Shown here: positions 35,210-46,375 of the stretch, one piece after another
Numbering within the stretch: the first letter of the stretch is position 1
Layout of the letters: the number at the start of each line of letters is the position of its first letter
NCBI GenBank assembly: GCA_033026295.1
Contig: CM065189.1
Coordinates: 1,765,851-1,829,850, forward strand
DNA length: 64,000 nt
Source of the DNA: Channa striata
Lineage: Eukaryota; Chordata; Actinopteri; Anabantiformes; Channidae
Reading direction: 5' to 3'
Made by a program: the position numbers and the translations under genes
Notes under the pieces: model-generated
What the model was told of the DNA's origin: nothing
Database searches by the model: none
What the model saw: the letters and a program-made list of their open reading frames with translations, nothing else

Positions 35210-36210
35210 GAGATTGCGGTGGAAATGTTGCTATCTACAGGTTCACCGTAGAACTGTATCGGGCTTGTCGGTACGTGTTGTTGCTCGATCCTCGTCTTTC
35301 TCTGTGACGGACATCCTGTCTTCTGGTTTGCCTGACTTGTGCTATTTGGATCCTCGACTCTATTGCCTGTTTACCTGTGGTTCCAGGTTCGGTTATTATT
35401 GATTAATTGTTATCATTAGCTGCTCTTGATCTGTCCTGATGTCATTAGTACATGTTAGTCTCCAGCTTTAGCTTTTGCTTTAACCGGATTCACATCTTAT
35501 CTTTTGTTTGCGCTCTGCTTCCTTGCTTTACCTACGTTAGTGTCATGATTCAGCCTGTCACTTCCACTTCCTCTCCTGGACTTTTATTTTCTTGCCTTCT
35601 TTCCCCACATCCTGTTTCCACTCCATGGTTAACTTTACCAACTTAACCACCAATCACTGGCCTTGATTGTTTTCACCTGTTTCCCCTGTCTATTTATACC
35701 TGGCCTTCACCTCAGTTCTGGGCCAGATTCTTGTCATTACTTCCTATGGAAACATGCTGCTTTTGGATTACTGGGCCCCTGTTGTTTGCATTATGGACTC
35801 AAGCTCATTTGGACTCTTTTTACCCTGGTCTGAAGTTTGGACTTTGCCCTGTCTTGCATTTTATTCTCCCCTGATATGTTTTGAACGTTGTATCATAACT
35901 CTCTTTGTCCTCCTTCCTGGAATGGTTTTTGGTTTACCTCTCTTGATATCCTGTGTTCCGTAATAAAATTGTTTATAGGTCACACCCTTCTTTGGTTAGT
36001 CAGCCCTTTCCACACCGTTCCCTAGTTTTGCATTTGTACGCGAACTCATTCTGTCTCTGTTTCACTCCCTCTGGTGTCTCTCCAAAAATTGTGCTTTGCT
36101 ACTTATCACTGATCCTGGCATTTGTGTATTTTCTACTGCTTTAGTCGTACAGTCAGAGTTTTACGTTTTTCTTTCTTTAGTTCAGGTATAGTTTTTTAAA
36201 TCTACACTCT
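35210..36210 (+). mobile_element. Pyrimidine-rich LTR-like sequence
   Basis: About 1 kb with extreme C/T bias on the given strand. It contains a TATA-like 'tatttatacc' (35691-35700) in the context 'ttcacctgtttcccctgtct', and a polyadenylation signal 'aataaaat' about 270 bp later (near 35963-35970). This promoter-to-poly(A) spacing and wording resemble LTRs of teleost retroelements. No internal gag/pol frame or partner LTR is seen, so a solo LTR or LTR-derived repeat is the most I can claim. The membrane-like short frames are an effect of T-richness. Confidence 0.4.
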
Positions 36211-36362
36211 GTCAGCTTAGTCCCTATTTAGCTGAGACAATTTGTTATTCCTCCCTTTTCCATGCCATTGCAGAATAACGTTTACGTATGTAACTAGGAG
36301 CATGGGTCCATTCCCATACACAAATTCTGACCGTCCCGTCACAAAAAATACTTCATAATTTA

Positions 36363-36441
36363 GTAAATGATCTGCACTTATGTAGCGCTTATCTACCTTA
36401 CTGGACAAAGTGCTTCAAATGTTGTGTTTTTTTTTTTTTTT
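36363..36441. mobile_element. Interspersed-repeat fragment plus T16 run
   Basis: 'aatgatctgcacttatgtag' + 'cgcttatctacc' resembles the common teleost repeat end 'aaatggtctgtatttatatagcgcttttcta'. It is followed by a long T run (36427-36443). Confidence 0.5.
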
Positions 36442-36489
36442 TTTGTTACACACCAGTGAGGTGTGTGTCAGGTATATGCAAGTTCCTCA

Positions 36490-36830
36490 AAAGCAATTCT
36501 GAGATATGACAGATGTGAGTTCACATGAACTTAGATTTTCGACCACCAAAATCGAATTAGTTCATTCCTGAGTTCTCGTGAATGTTTTCATCAAATTTAA
36601 AGACATTACTGTGATATCACATTCATAGGAATGGGAATGGCATGATATCACAGTGACCTTCACCTTTTACCACTTACCACTAAAGTGTTATCAGCTCATC
36701 CTTGAGTCCAAGTGAATGTTTAGGTGAAATTTAAGAAATTCCTTGAAAGTATTGGTGCAATATTCTGTTCACAAGGATGGGAGAGAAGTAAGGTCACAGT
36801 GACTTCTGACCCCCAAAATGTAGCCATGCT
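36490..36830 (+). repeat. Teleost repeat with two tandem units
   Basis: Unit 1 (about 36540-36655) and unit 2 (about 36660-36830) share the order 'accacc/accac.. aaaatcg/aaagtg', 'tagttcattcctgagttc/cagctcatccttgagtcc', 'gtgaatgttt', 'caaatttaaaga/gaaatttaagaa', 'cacattcataggaatggg/tgttcacaaggatgggag'. The wording 'agttcatccttgagtccaagtgaatgttt' type is a known abundant teleost repeat. Inside unit 1 is a 12-bp inverted repeat, ACTGTGATATCA (36608) / TGATATCACAGT (36643). Confidence 0.6.
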
Positions 36831-36939
36831 TCTTTTAAAACAAAAAAGGGTTAGAATGGAAGGACTTAATGGCACAGAGATGACCAAGAATAAGAATGAA
36901 GATGTAGTAACCGCTGACACACCTCTTTGTGTCATCAGG

Positions 36940-37070
36940 AGACAGTCAGATAAAGCTGAGTGTCATTAGCACACACTGTATGGAAGGGGCGCCACGTGTC
37001 CTCATGACACCACCCATAGATCCCAAAAGTGATCCCTGAGGAGCTCCGTAAGTGATTTCACAAGGTTTGG
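36940..37070. mobile_element. L2-related fragment
   Basis: 'aaagctgagtgtcattagca' ... 'gatccctgaggagctccgta' resembles the antisense L2-associated text ('tgtgtcatctgc', 'gagccttgtggaactcc') also present in the element at 49042-51330. Diverged and short. Confidence 0.4.
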
Positions 37071-37079
37071 ATAATTTTT

Positions 37080-37864
37080 CATTAGTTTCAACAAAGATTC
37101 CCCTTTTTACACAGCTCCACACAACATGTTCTCTCTAATCGAATTTGATGATGCACTGTGTCACTACTGTAGGGAAGCACCATGTTTATCACGGCTGAGA
37201 GTTTTTTTTTTCAGACCTGTGATCATTAGCTGCTTTCGGTTTAGTGTTTTTATTAATTTCTTTTGGTCCAATCAGCCTCTGACAATTACACAAGAAAGTG
37301 TCACTGTTGGAATAATTCCAGAGCTTACTGTAGTTTTATCAGTGTATTATTGTGGTGGGTGAGTAAAACACTGAATAGGTGGCATCTTCTTTCACCTTGC
37401 AGTATGTATTTCTACATTAATATTTTATCAAGTTTGTTCTTCTAAAAGGACATAAAGGAAAAAAACAGTACATTACTGTATGCTTTCATAATTTCCTTAC
37501 TGGTATTACGATCTCGACAACCCTGCTACAGGCCGTGTGTTTTCTGTGGGCTAATATGAGGAAGACAGTTAAGTAATTTTTCAGTCTCATTTCCCTCTGC
37601 TTGAATGGCCATAAATATTAAAAATTCAGTTAAATATGTTTTGAGAAGGAACTATATAGTAACTGCTTCTTATGGTGTGTCACCTTTCAATGAGGGTCCA
37701 ACAAAAACTGCAACTAATCAGCAGATTTGTAGTTGATGACAAATGATTTGGAAAGTGAGAATTTGTTTAACAGACAGTTGGAACCTAATCATTACCTGAC
37801 GATTCATTAATAGGCAGGAATTACATTTGTTCTTTACTAACTCAGCATTCTTTGTGAATGTATG
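37080..37864. other. AT-rich sequence, nothing recognised
   Basis: No gene or repeat recognised. Confidence 0.4.
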
Positions 37865-38210
37865 CTCACTGGCCACTTTATTAGGTACACATGTACATTC
37901 TAATACAATTCAATACAGCAGCTCTGCCATGAATTCTGATTTCACAAGGTTCTAACTTGTCAGTTTTTAAGTTGGAACTCTCACAAAGGTGATTTTGGCC
38001 ACACCATTCATTTTAAAAATGGTGGCAAAAAATTAGAACCATGTAATCTTATAATGCCCTCCAGTACAACTCCTCTAACCACTTTGACCTCAGTCATAAC
38101 CACAATTATCACCTTTGTGAGAGTTCCAAGTTAAAAACTGACAAATTAGAACCTTCTAAAATAAGAATTCCAAGCAGAGCTGCTGTATTGGACTGTATTT
38201 GAATGTAAAA
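37865..38210. mobile_element. Palindromic Tc1-type MITE
   Basis: The left end has ctcactggccactttattag (Tc1-type terminus shared with the 5620-5874 element). The rest is a long palindrome: left arm 37891-37993 and right arm 38108-38210, about 103 bp each, with matching words such as caatacagcagctctgcc / gcagagctgctgtattgg and ggaactctcacaaaggtgat / atcacctttgtgagagttcc. The loop (~115 bp) has no coding. The expected right terminus (gtgtacctaataaag...) is missing, so it is truncated there. Confidence 0.85.
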
Positions 38211-40204
38211 TCTATACTACACTATATATGCTAATATACACTAAACAGTATTCTGGTGTGACCCGTGTGTCTCACAACCAGTACACTCGTACATTGGTCA
38301 GCCCAGCTACCTACCCGGCCTGTTCTCTGTGTTGGCTTGCTCACATCACATGCACCAAAATGCTGCTTGAAGTTGTTTTTTCTTTTTTGCTTCAAGTGTA
38401 TATTCTTGGGTCTATGCATGTGACACGCTCCACATTAAAAAAGTAAATGCTGCTGAAACCTTTAAACTAGTTTGTCATAGAAGCTGAACTTACAATATAT
38501 AATCCATATTTTCAGACGGGTAAAAACAGAAGTCTTCCACACTGGAATGACTGTTGTGTTTTGGGTTTTCTTTTGACCAATAGGTTCATGGATCTTCCTG
38601 TCTTTGGCCTATGAATGGAGCAGCATCAACGTGTGAGCCACATTTTCCGGTGTATAATTAGAGAAAATGTGTATGATTGAATGTGATGAGTAAACCTAAC
38701 TTTTACTGCCGTTAAAAAAAACTTCTGTTGTGCTTCAGTTTTATATGAATCTATTTGGTATTGTTTGGCATTCGCCCCACCCTCCGGACTAAAATGAACA
38801 TCCGTTAAAAGAATGTGTTTGGAAACCAGCAGTGTCACGTAATGAAGAGCTGTGCTGCAGATGTCTGTGTTGTTGTGTTCTCAGCTTCAGCGTGTGTTTA
38901 GGTTGAACTTGAATGCATGAGATATTGGGAACAGGGCATCTTCAGCCCTGAAAGGCACAGTGTTGGTGTCTGTGTGTGTATAGAAGGTTGTTCCTTTGTT
39001 CCTGTGAGCCAAGCCAATAGGGAACTGGATTCTTACTTCCGTCTTACACCAGTGAACAGGTGTAGGGGTCAGGCGTCTGGAGTGTGTGTGTGTGTACTGA
39101 AATTTGCTATAGAACACGTCAAGACGTGGCATTCAGCGGCATGGAACTGATTGCCCTGCCAAACCCTGACAATTACCATCCAGGGTCGGACACACACACG
39201 CTTTTCAATTCTCCAGCTCGATTCTCTTCTGCCCAGCTCCCACTGGTGTTTGTCGTCCTCTGACCGTCATGTCATGAAGGAGGAAGATGTGTGGAATGGG
39301 AAGATATACTGTGTAGCTATGTCCTTTTATTTTCATTTATGCACATTTGTCAGGCCTGTCCCACGATGAGCGTTATACCAAACTGACTGTGGATGTGTTT
39401 AGAATTACCACGTTCCATGACTGTTTGGTATTGGCGAGCTCCCAATACTATGGTGTTGGGACATCCATAGTTATTTTAGAGAATTAGATACCAGATCATA
39501 ATATGGCAGCAATTATTACATGATTTCTGAGATATTTTTCAATTGTAGTGAATTGAAATACAGACAAATCATCATCCTATAACTGTGTTAGATCAGAAAG
39601 AAATCTATATTTATATCTACATTATTATCCAGTCTGGGGGGATTCCTTTCAAGAATGTAAATTAAGCCAAGCTGTCTGTCAAGATTGCATACTTTTTGTG
39701 TTTGCCACTTAAAAGCAGGTTTTATAGTTTAGACTGGACCTCAGATGCTTGAAGGCAACATTACAACACACAGAATTTTGATTGCATTTTCGATTACGTT
39801 TGACCCCAGAATGTTGTCTTTGCTTTGAACCCATATCCGAGCATCCTCAGGCTGTACAGGAAGCCGGGTTCCTTAATGTTGTCCTTAATGAAGACAAGGT
39901 TTTGTCTGGTTAAGAACTACACGCTGATATTTTGTTCATCTTTGTGTGCCTGTGCACGCCCATGTGTTCATAATGTTGAAAGTTCAATTAAACAAAATTA
40001 CGATGAGCCCACCGTCATTATCTTTGTCCTTAAGTGGAACACTGTTTTAAGTATGATAATTCAGCTGGTGGAGGCTCCAGCAAGGTAATTGCTAAGCTTG
40101 TTGAATTTGACAGTGTGCCCTGTTGTGTTTGTAGTATGCTCACTCCTTCTATGTACAAAAGACAGTGCTTCACAGCCGATTTTATTTTTCCAAATGTGTA
40201 ATAA
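38211..40204. other. Single-copy sequence, nothing recognised
   Basis: 38880-39370 is less AT-rich than its surroundings and repeat-free. No domain in its frames. No gene recognised. Confidence 0.4.
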
Positions 40205-40675
40205 GGGGCGTCTGTGGCCCAGGAGTTAGAGATCATCTACCAATCGCAGGGTTGGTTGATCCAGTTCTGCATTTACTCTGTTTCAGAAATGAACTCTAGA
40301 GAATGTCAGAAGGATCAGTTCCAGACATTGTCAGTAGTTTTCCTTTCAGACATGTAGCCAACCCGGGGAGATGGTCTGCACGAGATGCGTTCTCACCTGT
40401 GAAGGGGTGGTGCTGGGCACTTCTAACAAGGGGCAGGACATGACACATAAAGTTGCAGAAGATGATGGCGACGGCAGACAACACTTCCAATACTATCAAT
40501 GTCCTAAATCTAAATGTATGTCTAAATACATTTGAGAATATCCAGCTAATGTCAGGGCCAAAGACTTGGGCATTGGCATTCACACACACCACCTCCAAAA
40601 AAAATCTGGGTTATGTCTAAATTCCAGTGCATGTCTGAAAGAGTGTCTCTGGGCAAGACAATGAAATTCAAGTTC
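40205..40675 (+). mobile_element. SINE split by a ~358-bp insertion
   Basis: The head at 40205-40264 (ggcgtctgtggcccaggagt, then caatcgcagggttggttgat + cc) is a teleost tRNA-derived SINE with A- and B-box-like words. Its continuation (gtgcatgtctgaaagagtgt, ctctgggcaagacaatgaaa) appears only at 40629-40675. The interruption 40266-40623 is bracketed by CCAGT on both sides (40261-40265 and 40624-40628), as expected for a 5-bp target duplication. The insert has no clear inverted termini or coding frame that I recognise. Confidence 0.5.
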
Positions 40676-41259
40676 CAGGTCAGACAAGGAGCTAGACCTG
40701 GCAGACACCATCTTCTCTTTGTGCGTGGTGAACGGGAAGAATTTTTGGATACCAATGAAATCACTAAGTACTATTTACCATTAAGAATTAATTGTGTCTC
40801 TTCTTTGGCAGCCAAATTACATTCATTTCAATTCCCATCATAAAGAGGGTCTGACTGCACTTGTATGTATAGAACCCACAGGTACCTTAATAAAAGGCAG
40901 TACCTTATGCATATAACTGTGTATGTGTTCATGCAACACGTTCTTATGCCTCCGCATCAGATATTTATGCTTCCCAAGTCGTCAAATTGTGCCACAGTTA
41001 CCCATTGGCGTTACTACTGGATGTTCCAGGAGAGCCTCTATTTGAGGACAACTGTGTCCAGTCTCAATGCTGCAGGTGCGCTGTAGCGTCGGTATTGGAA
41101 ACTCCAGAAGTATCACCTGTTGACGCAACAGGAACGACTTGGTATATACACAGAGAAACTACATTGGTGTCTGGCACAAACACTTCAAGATACGGTTAAG
41201 TTGGAGAAAAAATTACATTAAAATAAAATTCTACAAACACTGACAGCGGCAGGCATGTA
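40676..41259. other. Single-copy sequence, nothing recognised
   Basis: No gene or repeat recognised. Confidence 0.4.
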
Positions 41260-41400
41260 ATTCCTTACTATAGTAACCACATACACTGCAATCATCAATA
41301 AAGCGCACATCCTCTCAAGCTAGAGTCGAACCCCAGTCTCCATTGGAAAGGTCCTGTGTCTTGTTGTACCGTCCACTCCCTGTCCACCTCCCTATGAGAC
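41260..41400 (-). mobile_element. tRNA-like SINE, family A copy 2
   Basis: The best copy of the family also found at 15850 and 16251. Minus-strand order: tcatagggaggtggacaggg, aacaagacacaggacctttc, then the clean B box GGTTCGACTCT (complement of 41324-41334), ending with tgtggttactatagtaagga (complement of 41260-41279). About 140 bp. Confidence 0.6.
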
Positions 41401-43099
41401 TTTTCTTGTCTTATTTGATTGATTAAGGTGTCACATAATTAACCTTTTGATGCCTTAGGAATGAGACCTGGCCTGTGAGTCAGACTACATCATAAATGCA
41501 TGGCAGCTAATTTGGTGGAGCTCACTTCCTGTTTTCAGTGGAAACTTATGCATGTTAAGGTGTAAAATCACATGATCCTAGTGAAACTATTAGCAGGACA
41601 GTGGGTTAAACAGTTGTGCTAAAAACATTTTATTGCATAACACAGGTAGATGCAGGTTACTATAGCGAGTTATTGTAACAATTCCTTTAAGTTTTTTTTT
41701 TTCACACCACTCTCCCTCGATGTTTCCGACATTGGCTTCCAAATACAACTCACACCTAATTCTAAACTGGCGCTGGCCCAAAGAGGAGAGCCATGAGCGC
41801 GTGCTTTTTTTGCCTCCACACCTTTGTCTGACACAAGCATTGGGCTCCTCCACCTCTGAATAACTGTAAGACCTTGTGATGCTACTGCTTTGTACTGTTT
41901 GTACTGTTCGGTATAAAAAGGCTTAGGCCACCACCAACATGGAAAAAGAAATGTTTTATAGGTGAAGTGTCCTTCCTTTGCATTTAACGTGTGTGTATAG
42001 GTATGGAAGGCCAATGCTTTTCCACCAGCACAAAGAGTGTTGTTGAACCCTGAAAACAATGAACTTTATTAGATAGTCCTTAGCTTTTAGCTGTAAAATT
42101 TATATCAGCTGTGCTGATATCACTTTGTAGTTATACAGATCCACACTGAGACATACAGTGATTTTTAACTTTACAACAACGCTTTCCATGGTTTGTTATT
42201 TCTCAAAAAAAAGCGGTTCTGGTTCTAGACCAGGAAATAGTTGGCACCAATCTGGAACCAGTTTTCCTGGCTTTCACTATCAACATGCTGGAACAGGTCC
42301 AGCAAGGACTTGGCTCAGCATCTGGCAGCTTCATCTGAATGCCAATGGTCAGCGTGGGATTGCTGAAACAACAACTCTAATTGTGGCCTAAGACTTTCAC
42401 AGTAATTTATATAATATATCAGGTCAGGAAATTATGAGGAGACATGTTCAAGTCAAACAAAAGGCTCCAAAGTTTTTGAGTTGCTGTTCTAAAAACTCTG
42501 TCACTTTCTCTAAACTGATAAATAATTTTGCATTGATTAAAGGCGGCTCAATAAATGAAAACACAATCTTAAATAGTGGTGCAAGAATAAATGAATCTGG
42601 TGAATGTCTGGGTGCAATGCTGCAATATATTATAACAATATAAAAAATTTTAAACGCATATATGAATTGAGAATGTTTTAATGTTTGTGCTTTATAAAGG
42701 ACTAAAATTATTTATTCATTATCAAAACTGTGATTTGTTCCTTGTTTGGTATCAATTGATCCACACATCACTATTATTTTGAATTAATTAACCAAATTAT
42801 TTTATTGTATTCAAATTCAGAACGTGACTTTAAATTTTGTTTTTTTAGATAATTGTAGAAGTTCTGGGAGATGCAGGGAAACAGCACACAAAGACAAAAT
42901 CCTCCTGAAGGGGAGAGAAAACACCTTTTCTGATGCTGCTGTTTAATTATACATTTGTCTGCAGTTTTGCTGCCTGGAGCTACAGTCAATAACACAATTT
43001 CCCCAACATTCTGCCAAATGCTTCATACAAGCTATACCACAAACAACTGACACACTTTAAATGCCTATATGAACATAGATTTATGTAGATATATGTATG
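41401..43099. other. Mostly AT-rich sequence, possible old MITE at 42200-42300
   Basis: 42205-42310 has 'ggttctggttctagaccagg' ... 'ctggaaccagttttcctggc', reminiscent of short hAT-like repeats, but no defined ends were found. Otherwise nothing recognised. Confidence 0.3.
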
Positions 43100-43264
43100 T
43101 TTGTACATAGTCCATGGGAAATCCAGACACAGACTGACAAACGGGTAATGACCAACCAGCTCGACATAGTAGCTGCGGACAAACAGGAGAACAAGGTTGT
43201 GGTGGTAGATGTGGCAATCCCAAGCGATAGCAACAGGAAGAAGCTCGAGAAATACCAAGGGCTG
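43100..43264 (+). mobile_element. Non-LTR retrotransposon C-terminal fragment
   Basis: The plus frame 43097-43264 reads ...PWEIQTQTDKRV..., NQLDIVAAD, VVVVDVAIPSDSN, KLEKYQGL. This matches the remembered C-terminus of teleost non-LTR retrotransposons of the restriction-like-endonuclease type (consensus 'NQPDIVVxDK ... VVxDVAIPSDSN...EKYQGL', with PD...D spacing). In this copy the P of PD is L. No upstream reverse transcriptase domain remains. It is cut off at 43264 by the Tc1 remnant. Assignment to R2/R4-type elements is tentative. Confidence 0.5.
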
Positions 43265-43606
43265 ACACACCTTTTCATTTAATGGTTTTCTTTTATTGTC
43301 ATGACTATTTACACTGTAGATTCTCACTAAAGGCATCACAACCATGAATGAAGACATATGGAATTATGTAGAGAAGAAAAAAGTGTGCATTAACTCAAAA
43401 CATGTTTTAGATTTTCGATTCTTCCAAATAGTCGCCCTTGCTGTGATTACTGCTTTGCACATTCTTGCCATTCTCCCAGTGAGCTTCATGAGGTCATCAC
43501 CTGACATGGTTTATTTGTGCAATGTCTTGCCCTAATGGGGTTGGGAACGTAAAGGAAAACCATTGGAGAGACAAGTTGTGTCCAAACTTTTCACTGGTAG
43601 TGTAAA
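43265..43606. mobile_element. Tc1-like deletion derivative
   Basis: Begins 'acacaccttttcatttaatg' / 'attgtcatgactatttacac' / 'ggaattatgtagagaag', continues with 'attactgctttgcacattct' and ends 'gtgtccaaacttttcactgg' + 'tagtgta'. These are the two end regions of an abundant teleost Tc1-like family ('gtgtccaaacttttgactggtactgta'). The central transposase part is deleted, leaving ~340 bp. The left terminus is truncated at the junction with the LINE fragment. Confidence 0.75.
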
Positions 43607-45056
43607 TCAGAAATCACAATCAGAAAACGATTTATTGCCAGGCACAGTTAAGACACTTATCAGTTCTAGGAATTTGTCTGGGTGTAGGGACGGCACACAA
43701 CAAATATGAAATATTTACACAAATACTATAATACAATGAAAGTAGGAAAGTGAACATGTGCAAGTTAAAGTGATTGACAACCCCCAGGTCTATCTGGGGG
43801 GTATTTGGCCACTGTAGTGGGGAAGACATTGTTGTTGTGGCGTGAGGTCCTGGTCTTGATGGACCGAAGCCTCTTGCCAGGGGGGAGGGACTGAAAGAGT
43901 TTGAGAAGGGTCATCTGTCATCCTGGCCGCAGGTCTCTGGGTCCTAGAGACTTACAGCTCCTGATGAGACGGGAGGTTGCAGCCGATCACCCTCTCAGCA
44001 GAGTGGGTGACACGCTGCAGCTTGGCCTTGTCCTTGCAGTGAACCAGACTCTGCTGGCGGATGTAAGGATGGATTCAATGATGGCAGTGTAAATCTTCAC
44101 TAGTATCTTTACAGGGAGATGGAAAATCTTTAGCTGCTGTAAGAAGTACAGCCTCTGCTGAGCCGTCTTGCCGTCTGCTCCCACTTGAGGTCCTGGGTGA
44201 TGGCGATGCCCAGTAAGTGAGAATACTCCACAGAGGTCACCAGAGTGTCGCCTGGCTGGGTCCTTCCTGAAATCCACTAACATCTCCACATGTATTTGAG
44301 GAGTTGGTGGGAGAGATTACCTTTGTTAAAGAAGAAAAATAACCAAGGTGTCCGGGTTTGTACGTTCCACAAACAGAATCTCTATAGCCAGTGCGCGCTG
44401 CGCCTCATGCACGTTTCTCTTCGGCGGTATGTAAACACCCGCGAGAATGAATGAGGAGTACTCAAGTGGCGAGTAGAAGGGCTTACACTTAATGATGAAG
44501 GCCTCCAGGTCAGGGAACAGAGCTGCGACAAAACTGAGACATCGTTGCACCAGCCACTGTTGATGTGGAAAGCTCCGTGTGTCTGTCCGCTCTGTGGAGT
44601 TGAAATCCACTTAGCTAAAGCGCAGAGTCCGTTACAAGATCACACAGCCACAGTTCCTTGAAGTACAAAACACAGGACGTAGAAAAGTCTCTGTTTTTGT
44701 TCAGCAGGACAGACACCTCGTCCATTTTGTTGCAGAGTGACTGAACGTTAGACAGGAATATGCCGGGGAGCGCAGTTTGTATTCAGCATCGGCCGAGATG
44801 CACAAGCACACGTGAGAGTTTTATGAGGGCCCTCGCTTTGTCACGCACCTCCTTGATCAAAATGGCCACTAAATCCACGGTAGAAGCCAGAAAGTTCATG
44901 AATAAATCCACAGGGGTAGTAGCTCTGATGATCATGAGCTCCTCCCTGGAGTAAGAGTCCCCAGAACAATGGCAGAAAACTGATCTAAAACACAAAACAA
45001 CACAGAGTGGGGCGCACCAAGACACCGAGGTGGCCGTCTGTGGCGCCATCTTGATT
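43607..45056 (-). mobile_element. Defective non-LTR retrotransposon (LINE), antisense
   Basis: The 5' end on the minus strand is caagatggcgcc (45045-45056), the typical LINE start. Then come an ORF start region with YSREEL (about 44930-44960) and an AP-endonuclease-like part with 'KCKPFYSP' and 'VYIPP' (about 44415-44500). After 44326 the endonuclease is joined, via a short junction, to the RT C-terminal part: EMLVDFRKD (44260-44289), AQQRLYFL and IESILT (44070-44180), then frameshifted thumb/tail text to 43800. The polymerase core with the catalytic YxDD is missing. The 3' end is near 43607 ('aatcagaaaacgatttattg' in antisense). Frameshifts make it non-functional. Confidence 0.8.
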
Positions 45057-45303
45057 ATATTTTTATATATAAATATATATAATTTTTTTTATGGCATAAT
45101 TGAAGTACAATCCATTCAGCCATAACACTATTTTGGTTGTGTAGTACTGCCACATTCCTGTATTTGTGTTTTTTTGCATTTGCTTTTTTTTCTGTGTCTT
45201 ACCTGTTTTATCAAATTAATACTTTTCTTAAATTTGCTTGTGTTTAGTCTATTTCATTCCGTTTTCTTAACTAGCAGTCTGTAAAGCTCTAAGCGCCAGC
45301 ATA
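45057..45303. other. AT-rich, T-biased sequence
   Basis: No gene or defined repeat recognised. Confidence 0.35.
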
Positions 45304-45499
45304 GCCTTTTGTTCATAAGATGAAGGTCCAAGAATTTGCCCAACAAGATCCCTGTAAGTGTGAGGAAAAATCCATCTTTTTAAATTAAATTACTCACCAA
45401 TGTAAGTAAACAGACAATGTACCTCCAGCTGGCTTGTCCACAATGAACACCAGTGTCAGTGCTGTGACAATGAAGTCCTTCTCCATATATTGTGATCAA

Positions 45500-45740
45500 A
45501 CTGTTGACTATTTTTCTAATATTTAGCCTCCATAATTCAGTAGTTTACCATTATTTGCTAGTTGCAATTACTTACCTGATCCCATCACTCACAAAGCTCT
45601 TTCCCTGTGTTCTTAGTTTTACGGTAGTTTCAATGTGTGGCTCCACATTAGTTCACTTTTCAACTCTAGTGTTTCTAGTTTCAGTCGTAATTTGAGCTTC
45701 GTGATTTGTAGTCAATAAACCTTTGTTTCTCTTCAAAATT
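45500..45740 (+). other. Pyrimidine-biased stretch ending in a poly(A) signal
   Basis: T/C-biased text ending 'gtcaataaacctttgtttct' (45710-45729). It resembles the tail of the LTR-like sequence at 35210-36210 but has no TATA-like word. Identity uncertain. Confidence 0.3.
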
Positions 45741-46295
45741 TAGGGATAATTATATAAACATGCTTCTCACAGGAAACCAAATCTGACTCGTTAACATGTT
45801 GTCTGAAACATGATGAATGGACACATAGGTGCAAGGCAAGCCACTCCTTGTCCTGTTTATCCACGTTTGCTTTGGAAGCAGCAGTGATATGCATCGTATT
45901 CCCAGCTGGTGCGTTCTACGTCATGCTGCACATCTTGTTTTATGCCCTATTAGCAGCACTCTGGCAAACGAACACTGGATTGGCATCGAGTTTAGGAGAA
46001 TTACGTGGAACAGCTGGGTAAGATAACATGACGGTATGTTTGAAGGAATGTAGACAGTGTGGATTATCAGCAGAAGCTTCTGATAGGGTCAGCACTGAGT
46101 GCGGTGGCCTATGGGAAATCTACTTCTGCAATGCTGGCCTCAAGCAAGGCAGGGACTCTCCGGTTCCTTCAGTGTTGTGTTCACCGACTGGCAGCTGTTT
46201 ATGTGGGACAGCTCCCACTGTTAGTGTGTGAACCCGTGTGGCTGTGACGAGTGTTTTATTAAACACTGTCTGTCTGTGGCTGTCTTCTGTTTCAG

Positions 46296-46375
46296 ACAGA
46301 GATGCTGACGCTCTAACAGAAGCTCCTCACAATTCTTCGACGTTGGCGCCTCAGAATCCGCAGCTGGTCGAACAG
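46296..46375 (+). CDS. Candidate internal exon of unknown gene
   Basis: 80 bp bounded by a good acceptor (ctgtggctgtcttctgtttcag, ending 46295) and a donor (CAG|gtaggc, 46376). Only one frame is open through it, starting two bases in: RDADALTEAPHNSS then TLAPQNPQLVEQ, ending exactly on a codon. I recognise no protein family. Possible partners are a short ATG segment ending in a strong donor (45319-45352, ...GATCCCT|gtaagtg), whose phase fits, and an open frame beginning after ctgcctccag at 48072. No transcript evidence is available; a pseudo-exon remains likely. Confidence 0.25.

Noticed and set aside
35452..36144. Hydrophobic frames resembling membrane proteins
   Set aside because: T-rich strand bias gives Leu/Phe/Ser-rich frames; several short frames overlap each other.
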